Below are positions 1-12,467 of a stretch of DNA of 64,000 bases, one piece after another (positions within the stretch are counted from its first letter, which is position 1; each line of letters starts with the position of its first letter). Source of the stretch: Bradyrhizobium sp. ISRA464. GTDB lineage: Bacteria > Pseudomonadota > Alphaproteobacteria > Rhizobiales > Xanthobacteraceae. Both the position numbers and the translations under genes were made by a program. Location of the stretch: contig NZ_CP094526.1 in assembly GCF_029910095.1 (NCBI RefSeq), forward strand, positions 8,384,501-8,448,500, written 5' to 3'. The notes under the pieces were generated by a model, which searched no databases, was not told where the DNA came from, and saw only the letters and a program-made list of their open reading frames with translations.

Positions 1-1
1 T

Positions 2-721
2 AGCACGCCGGAGCGGTGCTTCGTCGACGCGGATCCGGACTACATGAACGCCATCGGCAAGCAGCTGTGCCAGGATGGCTACGTCGTCTGGTGCCCGTAC
101 ATCGTCCAGATCGGGAATCAGGAAAGCCAGAACAACATCGCCGCCATGCTGGCGTAGCACCGCATCTCCGCCCACAACGTGTCGTGCGCATCGATCGATG
201 CCGGCGAAACTGTTTGCAGGAAGCTGACCGGACTGTCCGGTCTGAATGTCGGCGTCTACGGCGTTTCCTGGGGCGCGTTTCTGGCGCTTCATCTCGAGGC
301 TGCGACCGGGCGCATGAGGCCGACCGTCGTCTCGGGATATATGCGCGACGAGACGAAGTTTCTGATGTCGCCGATCTTCAGCAAGAATCTCGGCATCGAG
401 CTCGCGACATACATCCATTTCAGCAACAGCCGCGCCAAATATGTCGGAAGAGTGTTGGCGCACCTGATCTGTCCCTGTCCGCTCTTCATCGAGCTCGGAA
501 ATCGCGACGTCGCAAACTCGATCGAGTATGGGAGAGACGAGAAGTTCGCGGAAATGCAGTCGGTGTACGCATCGTCCGGCCACGCGAATTTGATCGGCAT
601 GACCATCTTCGATGGCGTGCATGAGGTGAACGGCAAGAGCGCCAGGCCGTGGCTGCAGGAGCGGCTGGCATCGCCCGCCTATCAAGCGACATCCCGCCTG
701 AAGAACGCCATCGCCTTGTGA
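2..721 (+). pseudogene. alpha/beta hydrolase (esterase-like), interrupted by an amber codon; 5' end outside window
   Basis: The same reading frame runs from the window edge to the stop at 719-721 and is interrupted only by TAG at 155-157. The downstream part has a nucleophile elbow GVSWG after a hydrophobic strand (VGVYGVSWGAFLAL) and a late histidine in FDGVHEVNG. Together these fit the catalytic Ser and His of an alpha/beta hydrolase of the dienelactone hydrolase or acetyl xylan esterase type. The upstream part (DADPDYMNAIGKQLCQDGYVVWCPY) reads as the preceding strand and helix of the same fold. The ATG at 179 gives a 180-residue product lacking the first strands and the oxyanion-hole region, so it is unlikely to be active. 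A sequencing error is possible; otherwise this is a recent nonsense mutation. Confidence 0.6.
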
Positions 722-1217
722 GACGTCGTAGCCGCGTCAGATCAGCTTCGATGCGCGTCAAACCGTGCCAAGCGCAAGAACGCGCCACGGCCGTGTTGTC
801 CGACACCGCTCGGGGGCGCTACCTCGGTATGGTCGTCGTGACGCCTTGATGACAGCCTCATCCTGACATGCGCATGCAGCGCCGCCGCTTGCGAGGCCGG
901 GAACGCGCCGAGCCGAAGCAGCAACTCGCGAGCATTTGAGTACAATCACGCTGACAGCCCCGTGCCGCTCGACGTGCCGGCCTGGCCAACGCGGTCTTAT
1001 TTGGCCCTGTTATTCCTGCATGGTTCGATCACCGAAGCTGCCGCGTCGCGAGCACAGATGCGGAACGAGGCAATCGGGTTACAGGATTGTCGGATGCGGA
1101 TTGGGCGCGTTATGATCCGCTGCAGCGCAGCCAGCCTATCCCCGACCTTCGCGTCCGAAGGAACTCGACCTCAACTCTGCTTCGTGAAAACCGCCGATAG
1201 CCGAAGGGTTCGACACC
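722..1217. other. intergenic, no supported gene
   Basis: This 0.5-kb stretch separates the broken hydrolase from the efflux operon. The open frames here show no recognisable protein. No TetR-type regulator, which often precedes such efflux pairs, is present. The promoter of the efflux operon should lie in its last part, but no convincing -35/-10 pair was identified. Confidence 0.5.
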
Positions 1218-2453
1218 ATGAATGGTACGGAAAGAATGCGCGGTCGAACGGCAGGTCTTCTCGTATCGGCGGGATTGGTATTTGCGGGGGTATCGGCTGT
1301 TGATGCTCAGACGGCGCCGCCAGGGCCTCCCGCGGTGGGCGTGATCGAGGCGGTCAAGCGTCCCGTCACCGAGTCCAGCGAGTTTCTGGGACGAATAGAG
1401 GCGACCAACCGGGTGAATGTCGTCGCACGCGTCACCGCATTCCTGGAGAAGCGGAACTTCGCCGAAGGGGCCGAGGTCAAGTCCGGCGATCTCCTTTATC
1501 AACTCGAGCGCGGCCCGTTCGAGGCCGACCTGGCGTCGAAGAAGGCGCAGGTCGCACAATTGCAGGCGACGCTGGTCAACGCCAAGCTGACGACGGACCG
1601 CGCCAAGGCCCTGCTCGGCGGGCCCGCCGGCCAGCAATCGACCTACGATGCCGCCGTCGCCAACCAGCAGAGCCTCGAGGCGCAGGTGCAGGCCGCGCAG
1701 GCGCAGGTTGATCTGTCCCAGATCAATCTCGACTACACGGAGATTCATTCGCCGATCGACGGCAGGATCGGGCGCACCGCGGTGACCGAAGGCAACGTGG
1801 TGACGCCGAGCTCGGGAACATTGACAACGATCGTCAGCCAGGACCCGATGTATGTCACCTTCCCGGTGCCGGTGCGCGAGGCGCTGACTCTGCGCGCACG
1901 CTACGTGACGCGCGGCGGCTTCAATGCAGTCGTCATCCGACTACGCCTGCCGGACGGCCGGCTCTACGACAAGGTCGGCCAGCTGAATTTCGTCAACAAC
2001 ACTATCGCGCAGAATACCGATACGATCACGCTGCGCGGCACCATCCCGAATCCGTCACTGTACAAGTCGACTGAGACCGGTGGCGCGGTGCGCGAGCTCA
2101 CCGACAACGAGTTCGTGACCGTCCTGCTGGAGGGCGTGCAGCCGGTCGAGGTGCTCGCGATCCCGCGCTCGGCGGTGCTCTCGGACCAGGAGGGCGAATA
2201 TGTCTATGTCGTCGGCGCGGACAACAAGGCCGAGCAACGGCGGATCAAGCTCGGGCAATCGACGTCCACGATCGCGGCGGTGACAAGCGGGGTCTCGCTT
2301 GGCGACAAGGTGATCGCCGAGGGGCTGCAGAAGGTGCGGGCGGGCGAGGCGGTCGCGCCAGGGCCGGCCAGCGCGTTGATCCAGTCGAGCATGAAGGTCT
2401 CGGCCGAAGACAGTGGCGGGGCCGGCGGCTCGAAGTCGGGCGCCAACCCATGA
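1218..2453 (+). CDS. RND efflux periplasmic adaptor (membrane fusion protein)
   Basis: This 411-residue protein is the periplasmic adaptor that links an inner-membrane RND pump to an outer-membrane channel. It starts with a signal peptide (hydrophobic stretch near residues 11-25, cleavage after VDAQ). The usual order follows: a lipoyl half ([14 protein letters not shown]), a helical hairpin rich in Ala and Gln (about 90-160), the second lipoyl half ([14 protein letters not shown]), then the beta-barrel and membrane-proximal domains. No lipobox cysteine is seen, so it is probably a soluble periplasmic protein. Its stop overlaps the pump start by four bases (ATGA), showing a translationally coupled operon. 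The family is MexA/AcrA/BepD-like; the substrate cannot be read from sequence. An alternative ATG lies at 1236. Confidence 0.93.
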   Translation: MNGTERMRGRTAGLLVSAGLVFAGVSAVDAQTAPPGPPAVGVIEAVKRPVTESSEFLGRIEATNRVNVVARVTAFLEKRNFAEGAEVKSGDLLYQLERGPFEADLASKKAQVAQLQATLVNAKLTTDRAKALLGGPAGQQSTYDAAVANQQSLEAQVQAAQAQVDLSQINLDYTEIHSPIDGRIGRTAVTEGNVVTPSSGTLTTIVSQDPMYVTFPVPVREALTLRARYVTRGGFNAVVIRLRLPDGRLYDKVGQLNFVNNTIAQNTDTITLRGTIPNPSLYKSTETGGAVRELTDNEFVTVLLEGVQPVEVLAIPRSAVLSDQEGEYVYVVGADNKAEQRRIKLGQSTSTIAAVTSGVSLGDKVIAEGLQKVRAGEAVAPGPASALIQSSMKVSAEDSGGAGGSKSGANP

Positions 2454-5400
2454 TTTCCACGGTCTTCGTCGATCGTCCGCGGCTCGCGATCGTCATTGCG
2501 TTCGTGATCACGATCGCAGGCGCGCTGGCGCTGCTGCAGATCCCCGTCGCCCAGTTCCCCGACATCGTGCCGCCGCAGGTCACGGTCTCGGCAGTGTTTC
2601 CCGGAGCTTCCGCCGACGTGGTGGAATCGAGCGTCGCTCAGCCGCTGGAAGCGCAAGTCGTCGGCGTCGACAAGATGCTCTACATGAAGTCGACCAGCGG
2701 CAATGACGGCAGCTACACGCTGACGGTATCGTTCGCGCTCGGCACCAATCCGGACATCAACACGGTCAACGTCAACAACCGCGTGCAGAGCGCACTTGCG
2801 CAACTGCCGACCGAGGTGCAGGCGCAGGGCCTGACCGTGCAGAAGAAATCCTCGGCCGTGCTGCAGTTCATCGTGCTGTACAGCAAGAGCGGCCAGCAGG
2901 ATCCGCTGTTCATCACCAACTACGCCATCATCAACGTGCTGGACGCGATCTCGCGCACGCCCGGCGTCGGGCAGGCGTCGCTGTTCGCGAAGCTGAACTA
3001 CTCGATGCGGATCTGGTTCGACACGCAGCGGCTCACCAGCCTCAACCTGGCGCCATCGGACGTGATTGCCGCGATCCGGGCGCAGAGCGTGCAGGCGCCG
3101 GTCGGCCGCATCGGCGCGCGCCCGATCAGCAATGATCAGCAGTTCCAGTTCAACGTACAGACGCAGGGGCGGCTGACGACGTCGGAGCAGTTCGGCAACA
3201 TCGTGCTGCGCGCCAATCCGGACGGTTCGGTGCTGCGGATCAGGGACGTTGCCCGTGTCGAGATCGGCGCGCAGAACATGGACTCTGAGTCGCGGATCGA
3301 CGGCAATCCCGGAGTGCCGATGGGCATCTATCTCGCGCCCGGCGCCAACGCCGTGACGACTGCGAAGGCCGTCCAGGCCACGCTGGCGAGGCTGTCAGAG
3401 CGGTTTCCGCCGGGCCTGACCTATCTCGTGCAGTATGACTCCACCACCTTCGTCACCGACACGATCAAGGAAGTGATGAAGACGCTCGGCGAGGCCTTTG
3501 TGCTCGTCGTGATCGTGGTGTTCCTGTTCCTGGGCAATCTGCGCGCCACCGTGATTCCGGCGGTTGCGGTTCCGGTCAGCCTTATCGGCACCTTCGCGGT
3601 CCTGCTGGCGATGGGCTATTCCGCCAATACGGTGTCGCTGCTGGCGATGGTGCTCGCCATCGGCATCGTCGTCGACGACGCCATCGTGGTGGTGGAGAAT
3701 GTCGAACGCGTCATGGAGGAGGAGCCGGAGCTGTCGCCCGCCGACGCCACCAAGAAGGCGATGGCGCAGATCACCGCGCCGATTATCGCGATCTCGTTGG
3801 TGCTGCTCTCGGTGTTCGTGCCGATCGCCTTCATCCCCGGAATCTCCGGAACGCTGTTCCGTCAGTTCGCGGTGACGATCAGCGCGGCGATGGTGATCTC
3901 GGCCCTGAATGCGCTCACGCTCTCGCCGGCGCTCTGCGCCGTGTTCCTGCGCCATGGCGGACCGCGCCGCGGCATCATGGGGCGGGTGCTTGGCGGCATC
4001 GATTGGGTGCGCGACCGTTATGCTAGCATGGTGCGACGGCTGTTGCGTCTGGCGATGCTGTCGCTGGTCGCCGTTCTGGTGTTCGCGGGCGGCATTTTCG
4101 GTGTGTCGCGGATCACGCCGACCGGCTTCCTGCCCGAGGAGGACCAGGGCGCGTTCTTCATCGCCGTGCAATTGCCCGACGGCGCATCGGTGGCGCGTAC
4201 CAGCGAGGTCACCAAGCAGGTCGAAGCGCTGCTGAAGAAGAACCCGTCAATCGATCACGTGCTGTCGATCATCGGCTTTTCGCTGCTCGACGGCGGCAGC
4301 GAGCCCAATTCGGCCTTCATGGTCGCTCGCATGAAGCCGTTTGCCGACCGCAAGGCCGTGACCGACTCGGTGCAGGCCGCAATCCGGCAGACGTTCATCG
4401 GCGGCTCGCAGATCCGTCAGGCTTCCGTGCTGCCGTTCAACCTGCCGCCCATCATCGGGCTTTCGACGTCGGGCGGCTTCGAATACCAGCTTGAAGCACT
4501 TGAGGGGCAGGATCCCGCTGCGCTCGGCAGCGTGATGGGGGGATTGATCGGCGCCGCAAACCGCGACCCGCGGTTGACCCGCGTGTTCTCGACCTTTACC
4601 GCGACCAATCCGTCGATCTATCTCGACATCGATCGCGCCAAGGCGCAGGCGCTCGGCCTCAACATGGCCGACGTCTTCACCGCGCTGCAGGCCACGCTCG
4701 GTGGCATCTACGTCAACAACTTCAACCTGTTCGGCCGCACCTGGCAGGTCAATGTGCAGGGCGAGGCCGCCAACCGCGCCGACATCCCCGATATCTGGCA
4801 GATCTATGTGCGCAACAGCGGCGGCGAGATGGTGCCGATCCGTTCGATCGCAAGCTTACGGATCGTCACCGGGCCGCAGGTGATCACCCGCTACAACAAC
4901 TATCGTTCGGTCACCGTGAATGGCGGCCCGGCGGCGGGCGTGTCGTCGGGCACCGCGATTGCGGCCATGGCCGATATCTCCAAGGCGACGTTGCCGGCCG
5001 GCTATTCCTACGAATGGACCGGCACCGCCTATCAGGAGCAGGCGGCCTCAGGTCAAACCGGTATCATCCTCGCGCTCGCGGTGCTGTTCGCCTATCTGTT
5101 CCTGGTCGCGCTGTACGAGAGCTGGACCATCCCGATTCCCGTGCTGCTGTCGGTCGCGGTCGGTGTGTTCGGCTCCTATCTCGCCATCAAGGTCACAGGC
5201 CTGAATCTCGATCTCTACGGCCAGATCGGCCTCGTCGTGCTGATCGCGCTCGCGGCCAAGAACGGCATCCTGATCGTCGAGTTCGCCAAGGAGCAGCGCG
5301 AAGCCGGCCTATCGATCCGGGAAGCCGCGGCCCTCGGATCGCAGATGCGCTTCCGCGCGGTCATGATGACGTCGATCGCCTTCATCCTGGGCCTGGTTCC

Positions 5401-5608
5401 GCTGGTGGTCGCGACCGGCGCTGCCCAGATCAGCCGTCGCGCCGTCGGCACGGCCGTGTTCGGCGGCATGCTCGCCGCAAGCTCGATCGGCATCTTCCTG
5501 GTGCCGATGCTTTACGTGACCTTCCAGCGCTGGCGCGAGGGCGTGAAGAATCGGTTCGGCCGAAAGGGCGGGGGACCGGACGCCTCGGCCCACGAGCGGC
5601 CGGAATGA
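2450..5608 (+). CDS. RND multidrug efflux permease (HAE1 family, AcrB/MexB-like)
   Basis: This 1052-residue inner-membrane proton antiporter has the HAE1 layout: one N-terminal membrane helix (residues 10-28), a large porter loop, a block of helices with the [16 protein letters not shown] relay motif in the fourth helix, a second large loop, and a C-terminal helix block ([21 protein letters not shown]). The DD pair in the relay motif marks a proton-driven multidrug pump rather than a metal pump. Length and layout are complete. It is coupled to the adaptor gene by ATGA. No outer-membrane factor follows; the pump may use a channel encoded elsewhere, for example the TolC-type gene at 44450. No regulator is adjacent, and the substrate is unknown. 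Confidence 0.95.
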   Translation: MISTVFVDRPRLAIVIAFVITIAGALALLQIPVAQFPDIVPPQVTVSAVFPGASADVVESSVAQPLEAQVVGVDKMLYMKSTSGNDGSYTLTVSFALGTNPDINTVNVNNRVQSALAQLPTEVQAQGLTVQKKSSAVLQFIVLYSKSGQQDPLFITNYAIINVLDAISRTPGVGQASLFAKLNYSMRIWFDTQRLTSLNLAPSDVIAAIRAQSVQAPVGRIGARPISNDQQFQFNVQTQGRLTTSEQFGNIVLRANPDGSVLRIRDVARVEIGAQNMDSESRIDGNPGVPMGIYLAPGANAVTTAKAVQATLARLSERFPPGLTYLVQYDSTTFVTDTIKEVMKTLGEAFVLVVIVVFLFLGNLRATVIPAVAVPVSLIGTFAVLLAMGYSANTVSLLAMVLAIGIVVDDAIVVVENVERVMEEEPELSPADATKKAMAQITAPIIAISLVLLSVFVPIAFIPGISGTLFRQFAVTISAAMVISALNALTLSPALCAVFLRHGGPRRGIMGRVLGGIDWVRDRYASMVRRLLRLAMLSLVAVLVFAGGIFGVSRITPTGFLPEEDQGAFFIAVQLPDGASVARTSEVTKQVEALLKKNPSIDHVLSIIGFSLLDGGSEPNSAFMVARMKPFADRKAVTDSVQAAIRQTFIGGSQIRQASVLPFNLPPIIGLSTSGGFEYQLEALEGQDPAALGSVMGGLIGAANRDPRLTRVFSTFTATNPSIYLDIDRAKAQALGLNMADVFTALQATLGGIYVNNFNLFGRTWQVNVQGEAANRADIPDIWQIYVRNSGGEMVPIRSIASLRIVTGPQVITRYNNYRSVTVNGGPAAGVSSGTAIAAMADISKATLPAGYSYEWTGTAYQEQAASGQTGIILALAVLFAYLFLVALYESWTIPIPVLLSVAVGVFGSYLAIKVTGLNLDLYGQIGLVVLIALAAKNGILIVEFAKEQREAGLSIREAAALGSQMRFRAVMMTSIAFILGLVPLVVATGAAQISRRAVGTAVFGGMLAASSIGIFLVPMLYVTFQRWREGVKNRFGRKGGGPDASAHERPE

Positions 5609-5748
5609 AGGCGAAGGTCCCGAGAGTGTAACGATTTGATTTGCTGGGTGAATTGTCCCTCTATGACGGTGCAATGGCCCCTGTGCTCACGCCGGGCGGC
5701 CTGCCGGCCGGTTGAATTCGCGGCCCCAGAGTCCTATGCGTGGGCGCC

Positions 5749-7779
<2,031 letters not shown>

Positions 7780-7911
7780 TCGGCTCGGCGGTCTAAACCT
7801 GCTTGTCGCAATGTTTTGCCAACCATGCGCGCTTTCCGCCCTGGCCGCTAACGGATCAAAAATAGTTCTGCCGCAAGTTCGCGCCCGGGAAAGGGATGGG
7901 GAGTTCCAAAC

Positions 7912-8097
7912 ATGACCGGGCTGGCCGTTATGGAGAACGTGCGCCGCTACCGCGCGATAGCTTCGCTTTGTCGCCAGGCCGCAGCCTTCCGCCCGGTCCA
8001 GCGACCCTCTCTCCTTAAGCAGGCTGAGGAATGGGAGCGCCGCGCGGTCGTAGAGCTCGAAGGTTACTTCGCGGGTTCAACAACCACCTTCCGATGA
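7912..8097 (+). CDS. small conserved hypothetical protein (61 aa)
   Basis: The protein reads MTGLAVMENVRRYRAIAS and continues as a short helical, basic polypeptide ending in an acidic helix (AEEWERRAVVELE). It resembles a small cytosolic protein repeated many times in Bradyrhizobium-type genomes, in which a single helical unit of this kind makes up the whole chain. A good Shine-Dalgarno sequence (GGGGAG) precedes the ATG at 7912; a second in-frame ATG at 7930 also fits the family start MENV. It has no membrane segment or catalytic motif. Its function is unknown. Confidence 0.7.
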   Translation: MTGLAVMENVRRYRAIASLCRQAAAFRPVQRPSLLKQAEEWERRAVVELEGYFAGSTTTFR

Positions 8098-8411
8098 TGC
8101 TTCCGTGTGGCCCATTCGGTTCGGAAATAAGCTTCAAATAACCTTGGGCGGTCTCTACGAGACCTACCAATCACATCGCGCCACGGCCGATGAAGATGGG
8201 CACTACTGCTTCGCGCTATGATGGGGAGCCTGCCATCTAGCCAATCGGTGAACTGCGATGGGTCGAGAGTTTGCGCGCCGTCCGTAGGACCGGCCGCCCA
8301 TTTCTCGCCGCCATTATCGTTCACGAAACTTGCAGGGGCTGGTCGTATAGCGACGGTGTTCCCAAAAGGTTCCGTGTGATCGTCCCATATTTGCTACAGC
8401 AAGATGTTGTT
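8098..8411. other. intergenic, no supported gene
   Basis: About 310 bases separate the small protein from the lipoprotein hydrolase. Open frames on both strands lack any recognisable family. The frame of the following gene extends back to 8271, but that extension is low-complexity and precedes a much better start with a signal peptide, so it was not taken as coding. Confidence 0.5.
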
Positions 8412-9398
8412 GTGTCCCGCCGCGCGCTCCTGGGCGGACTTTCGTCCTTAACCGGCGCACTTGCGCTTGGCGGATGCGCTGGCTTGGCCGCGACAGGCGC
8501 GCGCTTCGACGCATCGTCACTCTCAGTTGACCCCACATTGCTCGTCACAACCACGCGCAAGCGGGTGAACGGCGGGCGCGCGAAGCCTTGGTTCGGACCA
8601 GAGCGGGCTTCGACGATGACCGTCGCGCGGGCGAGGCTGGTGCCGCCGGACGACGGCCGCCTCTCGCTTGCCGCAGTCGGTCTTGCTGACTGGCGTCTTG
8701 ATCAGGTCGAGCCGGTGTCGGGGGAGGTCGGCGATCTTCTTGCGCAGGCCGGTGGCGGAGGAGACGTCCTGATCTACGTGCACGGGTTCAAACAAACATT
8801 CGAGACGGCGGCGCTCGATGCCGCGCACCTCTCCGATGGAATCAAGTTCCGCGGCCGGACAATGGTATTCTCCTGGCCTTCGAAAGGGGGGCTGTTCGAC
8901 TACGCCTATGACCGCGACAGCGCGATGTGGTCCCGCGACGACTTCGAGCGCGTGCTCTCTTCCATCATGTCGGCTTCGGGCGTCGGCCGCGTCCACATTG
9001 TCGCGCACAGCATGGGGACCATGCTGGCGCTGGAAAGCCTACGTCAGCTCTATGCGCGATACGGTGACACCGTTGCGGGCAGGATCGGCGCGATTGTGTT
9101 TGCCGCGCCGGACATCGATATGGACGTGTTCTCGTCGGCGATCCACCGCATTGGTCCGCTCGCCGGCAAGATCACCGTGATCGCCGCGACGAACGATCGC
9201 GCGTTGGCGCTGTCCGGACAAATCGCTGGTGGCATGACACGAGTCGGCGCCGCCGAGAAGGCTGCCATCGAGCGGCTCGGGGTGCGCGTGATCGACGCTT
9301 CCGACGCGGGCTGGGGCATCATCAACCACGATTTGTTTCTGTCGAATGCGGAAGTGCAGCGGGTGATACGCCGCTCGATTGATACCACAGCCGCGTGA
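8412..9398 (+). CDS. alpha/beta hydrolase of the DUF900 family, probable lipoprotein
   Basis: Starting at the GTG at 8412, the protein begins SRRALLGGLSSLTGALALGG followed by a cysteine, a lipoprotein signal with a Tat-like RR and an LGGC lipobox. The mature part of about 300 residues has an esterase core: HGFKQTFETAALDAAHL after a hydrophobic strand (DVLIYVHGF), then the nucleophile elbow AHSMGTMLALESL and a late histidine in IINHDLFLSN. This arrangement matches DUF900/COG4782 hydrolases. The frame is open back to 8271, but only this start gives a signal sequence. It is likely anchored in the membrane facing the periplasm; the substrate is unknown. It is the last intact gene before the tRNA remnant. 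Confidence 0.85.
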   Translation: MSRRALLGGLSSLTGALALGGCAGLAATGARFDASSLSVDPTLLVTTTRKRVNGGRAKPWFGPERASTMTVARARLVPPDDGRLSLAAVGLADWRLDQVEPVSGEVGDLLAQAGGGGDVLIYVHGFKQTFETAALDAAHLSDGIKFRGRTMVFSWPSKGGLFDYAYDRDSAMWSRDDFERVLSSIMSASGVGRVHIVAHSMGTMLALESLRQLYARYGDTVAGRIGAIVFAAPDIDMDVFSSAIHRIGPLAGKITVIAATNDRALALSGQIAGGMTRVGAAEKAAIERLGVRVIDASDAGWGIINHDLFLSNAEVQRVIRRSIDTTAA

Positions 9399-9466
9399 AC
9401 TCGGCTTTGAGAAAGCGATTGCGCAGGGCGGTGCCTGCTAGCCGCGATGCCGCGCCTTTGCGAGAA

Positions 9467-9512
9467 TGGCGCACCCGACACGATTCGAACATGTGACCTT
9501 TGCCCTCGGAGG
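9467..9512 (-). other. tRNA-Arg(CCG) 3' fragment, likely attachment-site remnant
   Basis: Read on the minus strand, these 46 bases begin in an anticodon loop (CCTCCGAGG), continue through a T-arm (ACATG TTCGAAT CGTGT) and end with the acceptor strand and an encoded CCA. The 5' half of the tRNA is absent: the sequence beyond 9512 does not pair as a D-arm or acceptor. Tyrosine recombinases commonly use exactly this 3' half of tRNA genes as attB, leaving such a fragment at one end of the inserted DNA. The decayed DNA that follows fits this. No integrase gene is visible next to it. Confidence 0.65.
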
Positions 9513-9677
9513 CGAAGCGGTGAATCGCCCCCGAACATTGCCCCCACAGATACGAAACCAATCAAGCGCTTAGGACGTCGACCGGCGTTCGGATCCCACA
9601 CCGGATAACACTCAGGACCAGATCACCCGAAGGGCGACATTGGATCAAGGCGGGATCCGGGGTCGTGTGTGGCGGTT

Positions 9678-9704
9678 AGTTTAGATTTAGTCTTACTATA
9701 AACT
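9678..9704. promoter_or_regulatory. AT-rich inverted repeat upstream of TonB receptor (possible iron-regulator site)
   Basis: The half-sites AGTTTA and TAAACT face each other within an AT-rich block (9676-9730) in otherwise GC-rich DNA, about 100 bases before a siderophore receptor. In alphaproteobacteria such receptors are usually controlled by Irr, Fur or RirA through AT-rich palindromes. The exact regulator cannot be assigned from this sequence alone. Confidence 0.35.
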
Positions 9705-9800
9705 ACTGAAAATAAAGGGATTTTTTGTTGACCGTCGGCTTTTTTCACGGCAAATCGCCCGGCACTCATTTCGCATCTTAATCCGGAAAGCTGTTGCTAG

Positions 9801-12140
9801 ATGCCGCCGAAAGTTACTTGTCGCCCTGTTGCCGGTCTTGCCTCTACCGTCAAATCACTCCCGACATTCTCCAGGCCGACAGCTTTCGCGGCACCTATCG
9901 CCTTCATCGCCTTGTTCAGCGAGGGCTTTCTGCATCGCGCCAACGCGCAAGGCGCCGTGCCAGTGAATGAGCAGAGCACAACGTTGCCGGCAGTGACCGT
10001 CACCGCAGACGTGCCGAAGCATAGAGCACGTCCGCGATCCAACCCGGGCCGAAGGGTGGTCCGCGGAGGCGTGCCGGCGAGCGAGCGGAGCAAGATGCAG
10101 GCGGAATTGACGCCCACCGCGTCGAGGCCAGGCGCGCTGCCACAGTCTTATCCAGGCGGGCAGGTGGCCCGTGGAGGACAAGTTGGCTTGCTGGGCAACA
10201 GGGACTTCATGGATACGCCGTTCAACATCACCAGCTACACGGCGAAGAAGATTGAAGACCAACAGGCAAGCACGGTGGCCGACGTCGTGAGCAACGACCC
10301 TTCGATCCGTTTCACGGGTCAGACCGGCGGCATTGTCGACTCTTTCTTCATCCGCGGCTTTCCGATCGGCGAAGGAAATCTCGGAGAAATTGCCTTCAAC
10401 GGTGTCTATGGTGTCGCACCCAATTATCGCGTGTTCACCGATTACGTCGAACGCATCGAGGTCATCAAGGGCCCGACTGCGCTGCTGTACGGCATGGCGC
10501 CGAACAGCAGCGTCGGGGGCACCATCAACATCGTTCCGAAGCGTGCCTCCGATGTCGATCTCACACGGATTACGACCGACTACGCGACAAGAACGCAGCT
10601 CGGCGGGCACCTTGATGTGAGCCGGCGGTTCGGTGAGAATCGTGAATTCGGAGTTCGATTCAACGGCAGCTATCACAATGGCGATACGCCGCTGGACAAC
10701 CAGGGCCGGGAGGCGCATGTCGGTGCCGCGGCCTTCGATTATCGCGGCAACAGGTTCAGGGCTTCGCTCGACTTCATTGACCAGGAGGAAAAATTCGACG
10801 CCCCGACTCGCCCGTTTCTGGTCGCTACAGGCATAGCAGTCCCATCAGCGCCCGATGGCAGGCGCAATGTCACACAGCCATGGGAATGGTCCAAAATCCA
10901 TGACAAATCGCTGCTGGCACGCACCGAATACGATGTGACGGAAGCCGTGACGGTGTTCGCTGACGCCGGTGGGGGCAGAACACAGGTCGATCGTCTCTTT
11001 GGTACCCCGACAATCCTGAATTCGGCCGGCGACACGACTTCAACGCCAGGTCATTTCAAGTTCGACATCGAAAGAAATGTCGCCGACGCCGGCCTGCGCG
11101 CCCGGTTCGACACTGCCGCGATCAGTCACACTGTCACTTTCCAGGGAAGTTACTACACCGATCAGTTGTCGCGAGGCTCCACGTCCGGCACCCCGGTCCT
11201 GTCGAACATCTATGCACCGATCACTCGTCCCGAGCAGTTCGTTCCGGCTCCCGCAACTGTGCCGAAACTGTCGGATACCGAATTGACCGGTCTTGCGCTG
11301 GCCGACACCTTGTCAATTCTGCAGGAACGGCTGCAGCTGACCGTCGGCGTGCGGCAACAGGGAGTCAGATCGAATAACTTCAACACGACCACCGGCGCCG
11401 TCACCGCCTCCTATGACCAGGCCGCCCTCACGCCGATGGTCGGCCTCGTCATCAAGCCATGGAACAACATCGCATTCTACGCGAACTATATCGAAGGGCT
11501 CAGCAAGGGCGACATCGCACCGATGACCGCGAGCAATGCCGGAGAGGTCCTTTCGCCTTACATCAGCAAGCAGCAGGAAGCAGGCGTCAAAATCGACTTC
11601 GGCATGCTGGCTACTACGATCAGTGCATTTGAGATCACCAAACCCTCGGGGCAACTTGGCGCGGACAAGATTTTTCGGACCGACGGTGAACAGCGCAATC
11701 GCGGCTTGGAATTCAATGTGTTTGGCGAGGTGCAACCCGGCATTCGCGTGCTCGGCGGCGTGACGCTGATCGATGCTGAGCTGACAAAGACGAACATCCC
11801 CGCCGCTCTCGGCAAGACGCCGATCGGCGTGCCTCACGTGCAAGCCAACTTGAGCACCGAATGGGATACCCCCTTCGTGCCCGGACTGACGCTGGTCGCA
11901 AGCACCGTCTATACGGGCTCTCAATATATCGATGCGACAAACACTCAGAGCATTCCGGCCTGGACGAGGCTCGACCTTGGTGCCCGCTACAGCACAAGGA
12001 TCGACGGCAGGCCGGTCACGCTGCGCGCCTTGGTCCAGAACGTGTTCGACACCAACTATTGGTCCGGTGTGTCGAGCTTTTCCGGATTGTCGCAAGGCGC
12101 TCCGCGGACCGTGCTGGTGTCGCTCACGACAGATTTTTGA
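9801..12140 (+). CDS. TonB-dependent siderophore receptor
   Basis: This 779-residue outer-membrane receptor imports ferric-siderophore or similar ligands using TonB energy. It has a hydrophobic signal region (to about residue 50, HRANAQ), a TonB-box-like segment (TTLPAVTVTA), and a plug domain near 140-250 with PFNITSYTAKKIEDQQA, SFFIRGFP and the conserved VERIEVIKGPTALLYG. A long beta-barrel follows and ends with NVFDTNYW and the terminal aromatic TTDF. Length and motifs are complete and FhuA/FoxA/FecA-like, with no extra N-terminal signalling domain. A PepSY-type membrane protein gene follows directly but is only a remnant. An AT-rich palindrome lies upstream. Confidence 0.93.
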   Translation: MPPKVTCRPVAGLASTVKSLPTFSRPTAFAAPIAFIALFSEGFLHRANAQGAVPVNEQSTTLPAVTVTADVPKHRARPRSNPGRRVVRGGVPASERSKMQAELTPTASRPGALPQSYPGGQVARGGQVGLLGNRDFMDTPFNITSYTAKKIEDQQASTVADVVSNDPSIRFTGQTGGIVDSFFIRGFPIGEGNLGEIAFNGVYGVAPNYRVFTDYVERIEVIKGPTALLYGMAPNSSVGGTINIVPKRASDVDLTRITTDYATRTQLGGHLDVSRRFGENREFGVRFNGSYHNGDTPLDNQGREAHVGAAAFDYRGNRFRASLDFIDQEEKFDAPTRPFLVATGIAVPSAPDGRRNVTQPWEWSKIHDKSLLARTEYDVTEAVTVFADAGGGRTQVDRLFGTPTILNSAGDTTSTPGHFKFDIERNVADAGLRARFDTAAISHTVTFQGSYYTDQLSRGSTSGTPVLSNIYAPITRPEQFVPAPATVPKLSDTELTGLALADTLSILQERLQLTVGVRQQGVRSNNFNTTTGAVTASYDQAALTPMVGLVIKPWNNIAFYANYIEGLSKGDIAPMTASNAGEVLSPYISKQQEAGVKIDFGMLATTISAFEITKPSGQLGADKIFRTDGEQRNRGLEFNVFGEVQPGIRVLGGVTLIDAELTKTNIPAALGKTPIGVPHVQANLSTEWDTPFVPGLTLVASTVYTGSQYIDATNTQSIPAWTRLDLGARYSTRIDGRPVTLRALVQNVFDTNYWSGVSSFSGLSQGAPRTVLVSLTTDF

Positions 12141-12160
12141 GTTGATCTGGCCGCTTATAT

Positions 12161-12427
12161 GTGTGGTGGCCGAGGCAGGGCCGGTTTTGGCGATCGATAT
12201 CGGTGCGCAAGGGCGTTTCGCTTCTTCGATTCGTTGTCGACGTTCATAACACGGCAGGTTTCTGGGCATCGATTGCGCTCCCCGTGATCTCAATCACCGG
12301 CGTCGGGATCATTTTTCCCGACGCGGTGCGTCCTGTCGTTGGCCTCCTGTCGCAAGCGACACCTGATCCCTCGCCTCCCGCAGCAGCAGCCGCAAGCGCT
12401 ACGGGTGCTCAGGCGACCGTGACCTGA
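12161..12427 (+). pseudogene. PepSY-associated transmembrane protein, fragment
   Basis: The frame encodes an 88-residue piece with one clear membrane helix (FWASIALPVISITGVGIIFP) preceded by VDVHNTAGF. This matches the histidine-containing internal helix of PepSY/PiuB-type membrane proteins, which are several hundred residues long. The N-terminal PepSY domain and the later helices are missing. It sits 20 bases after the TonB receptor, where iron-linked PepSY proteins commonly lie, so it is read as the remnant of the partner gene. Its GTG start and long Ala-rich tail are not convincing. Confidence 0.5.
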
Positions 12428-12467
12428 CACCAGATTTTTTCGATCGTCGTTCTACGGCTCCGTGACT

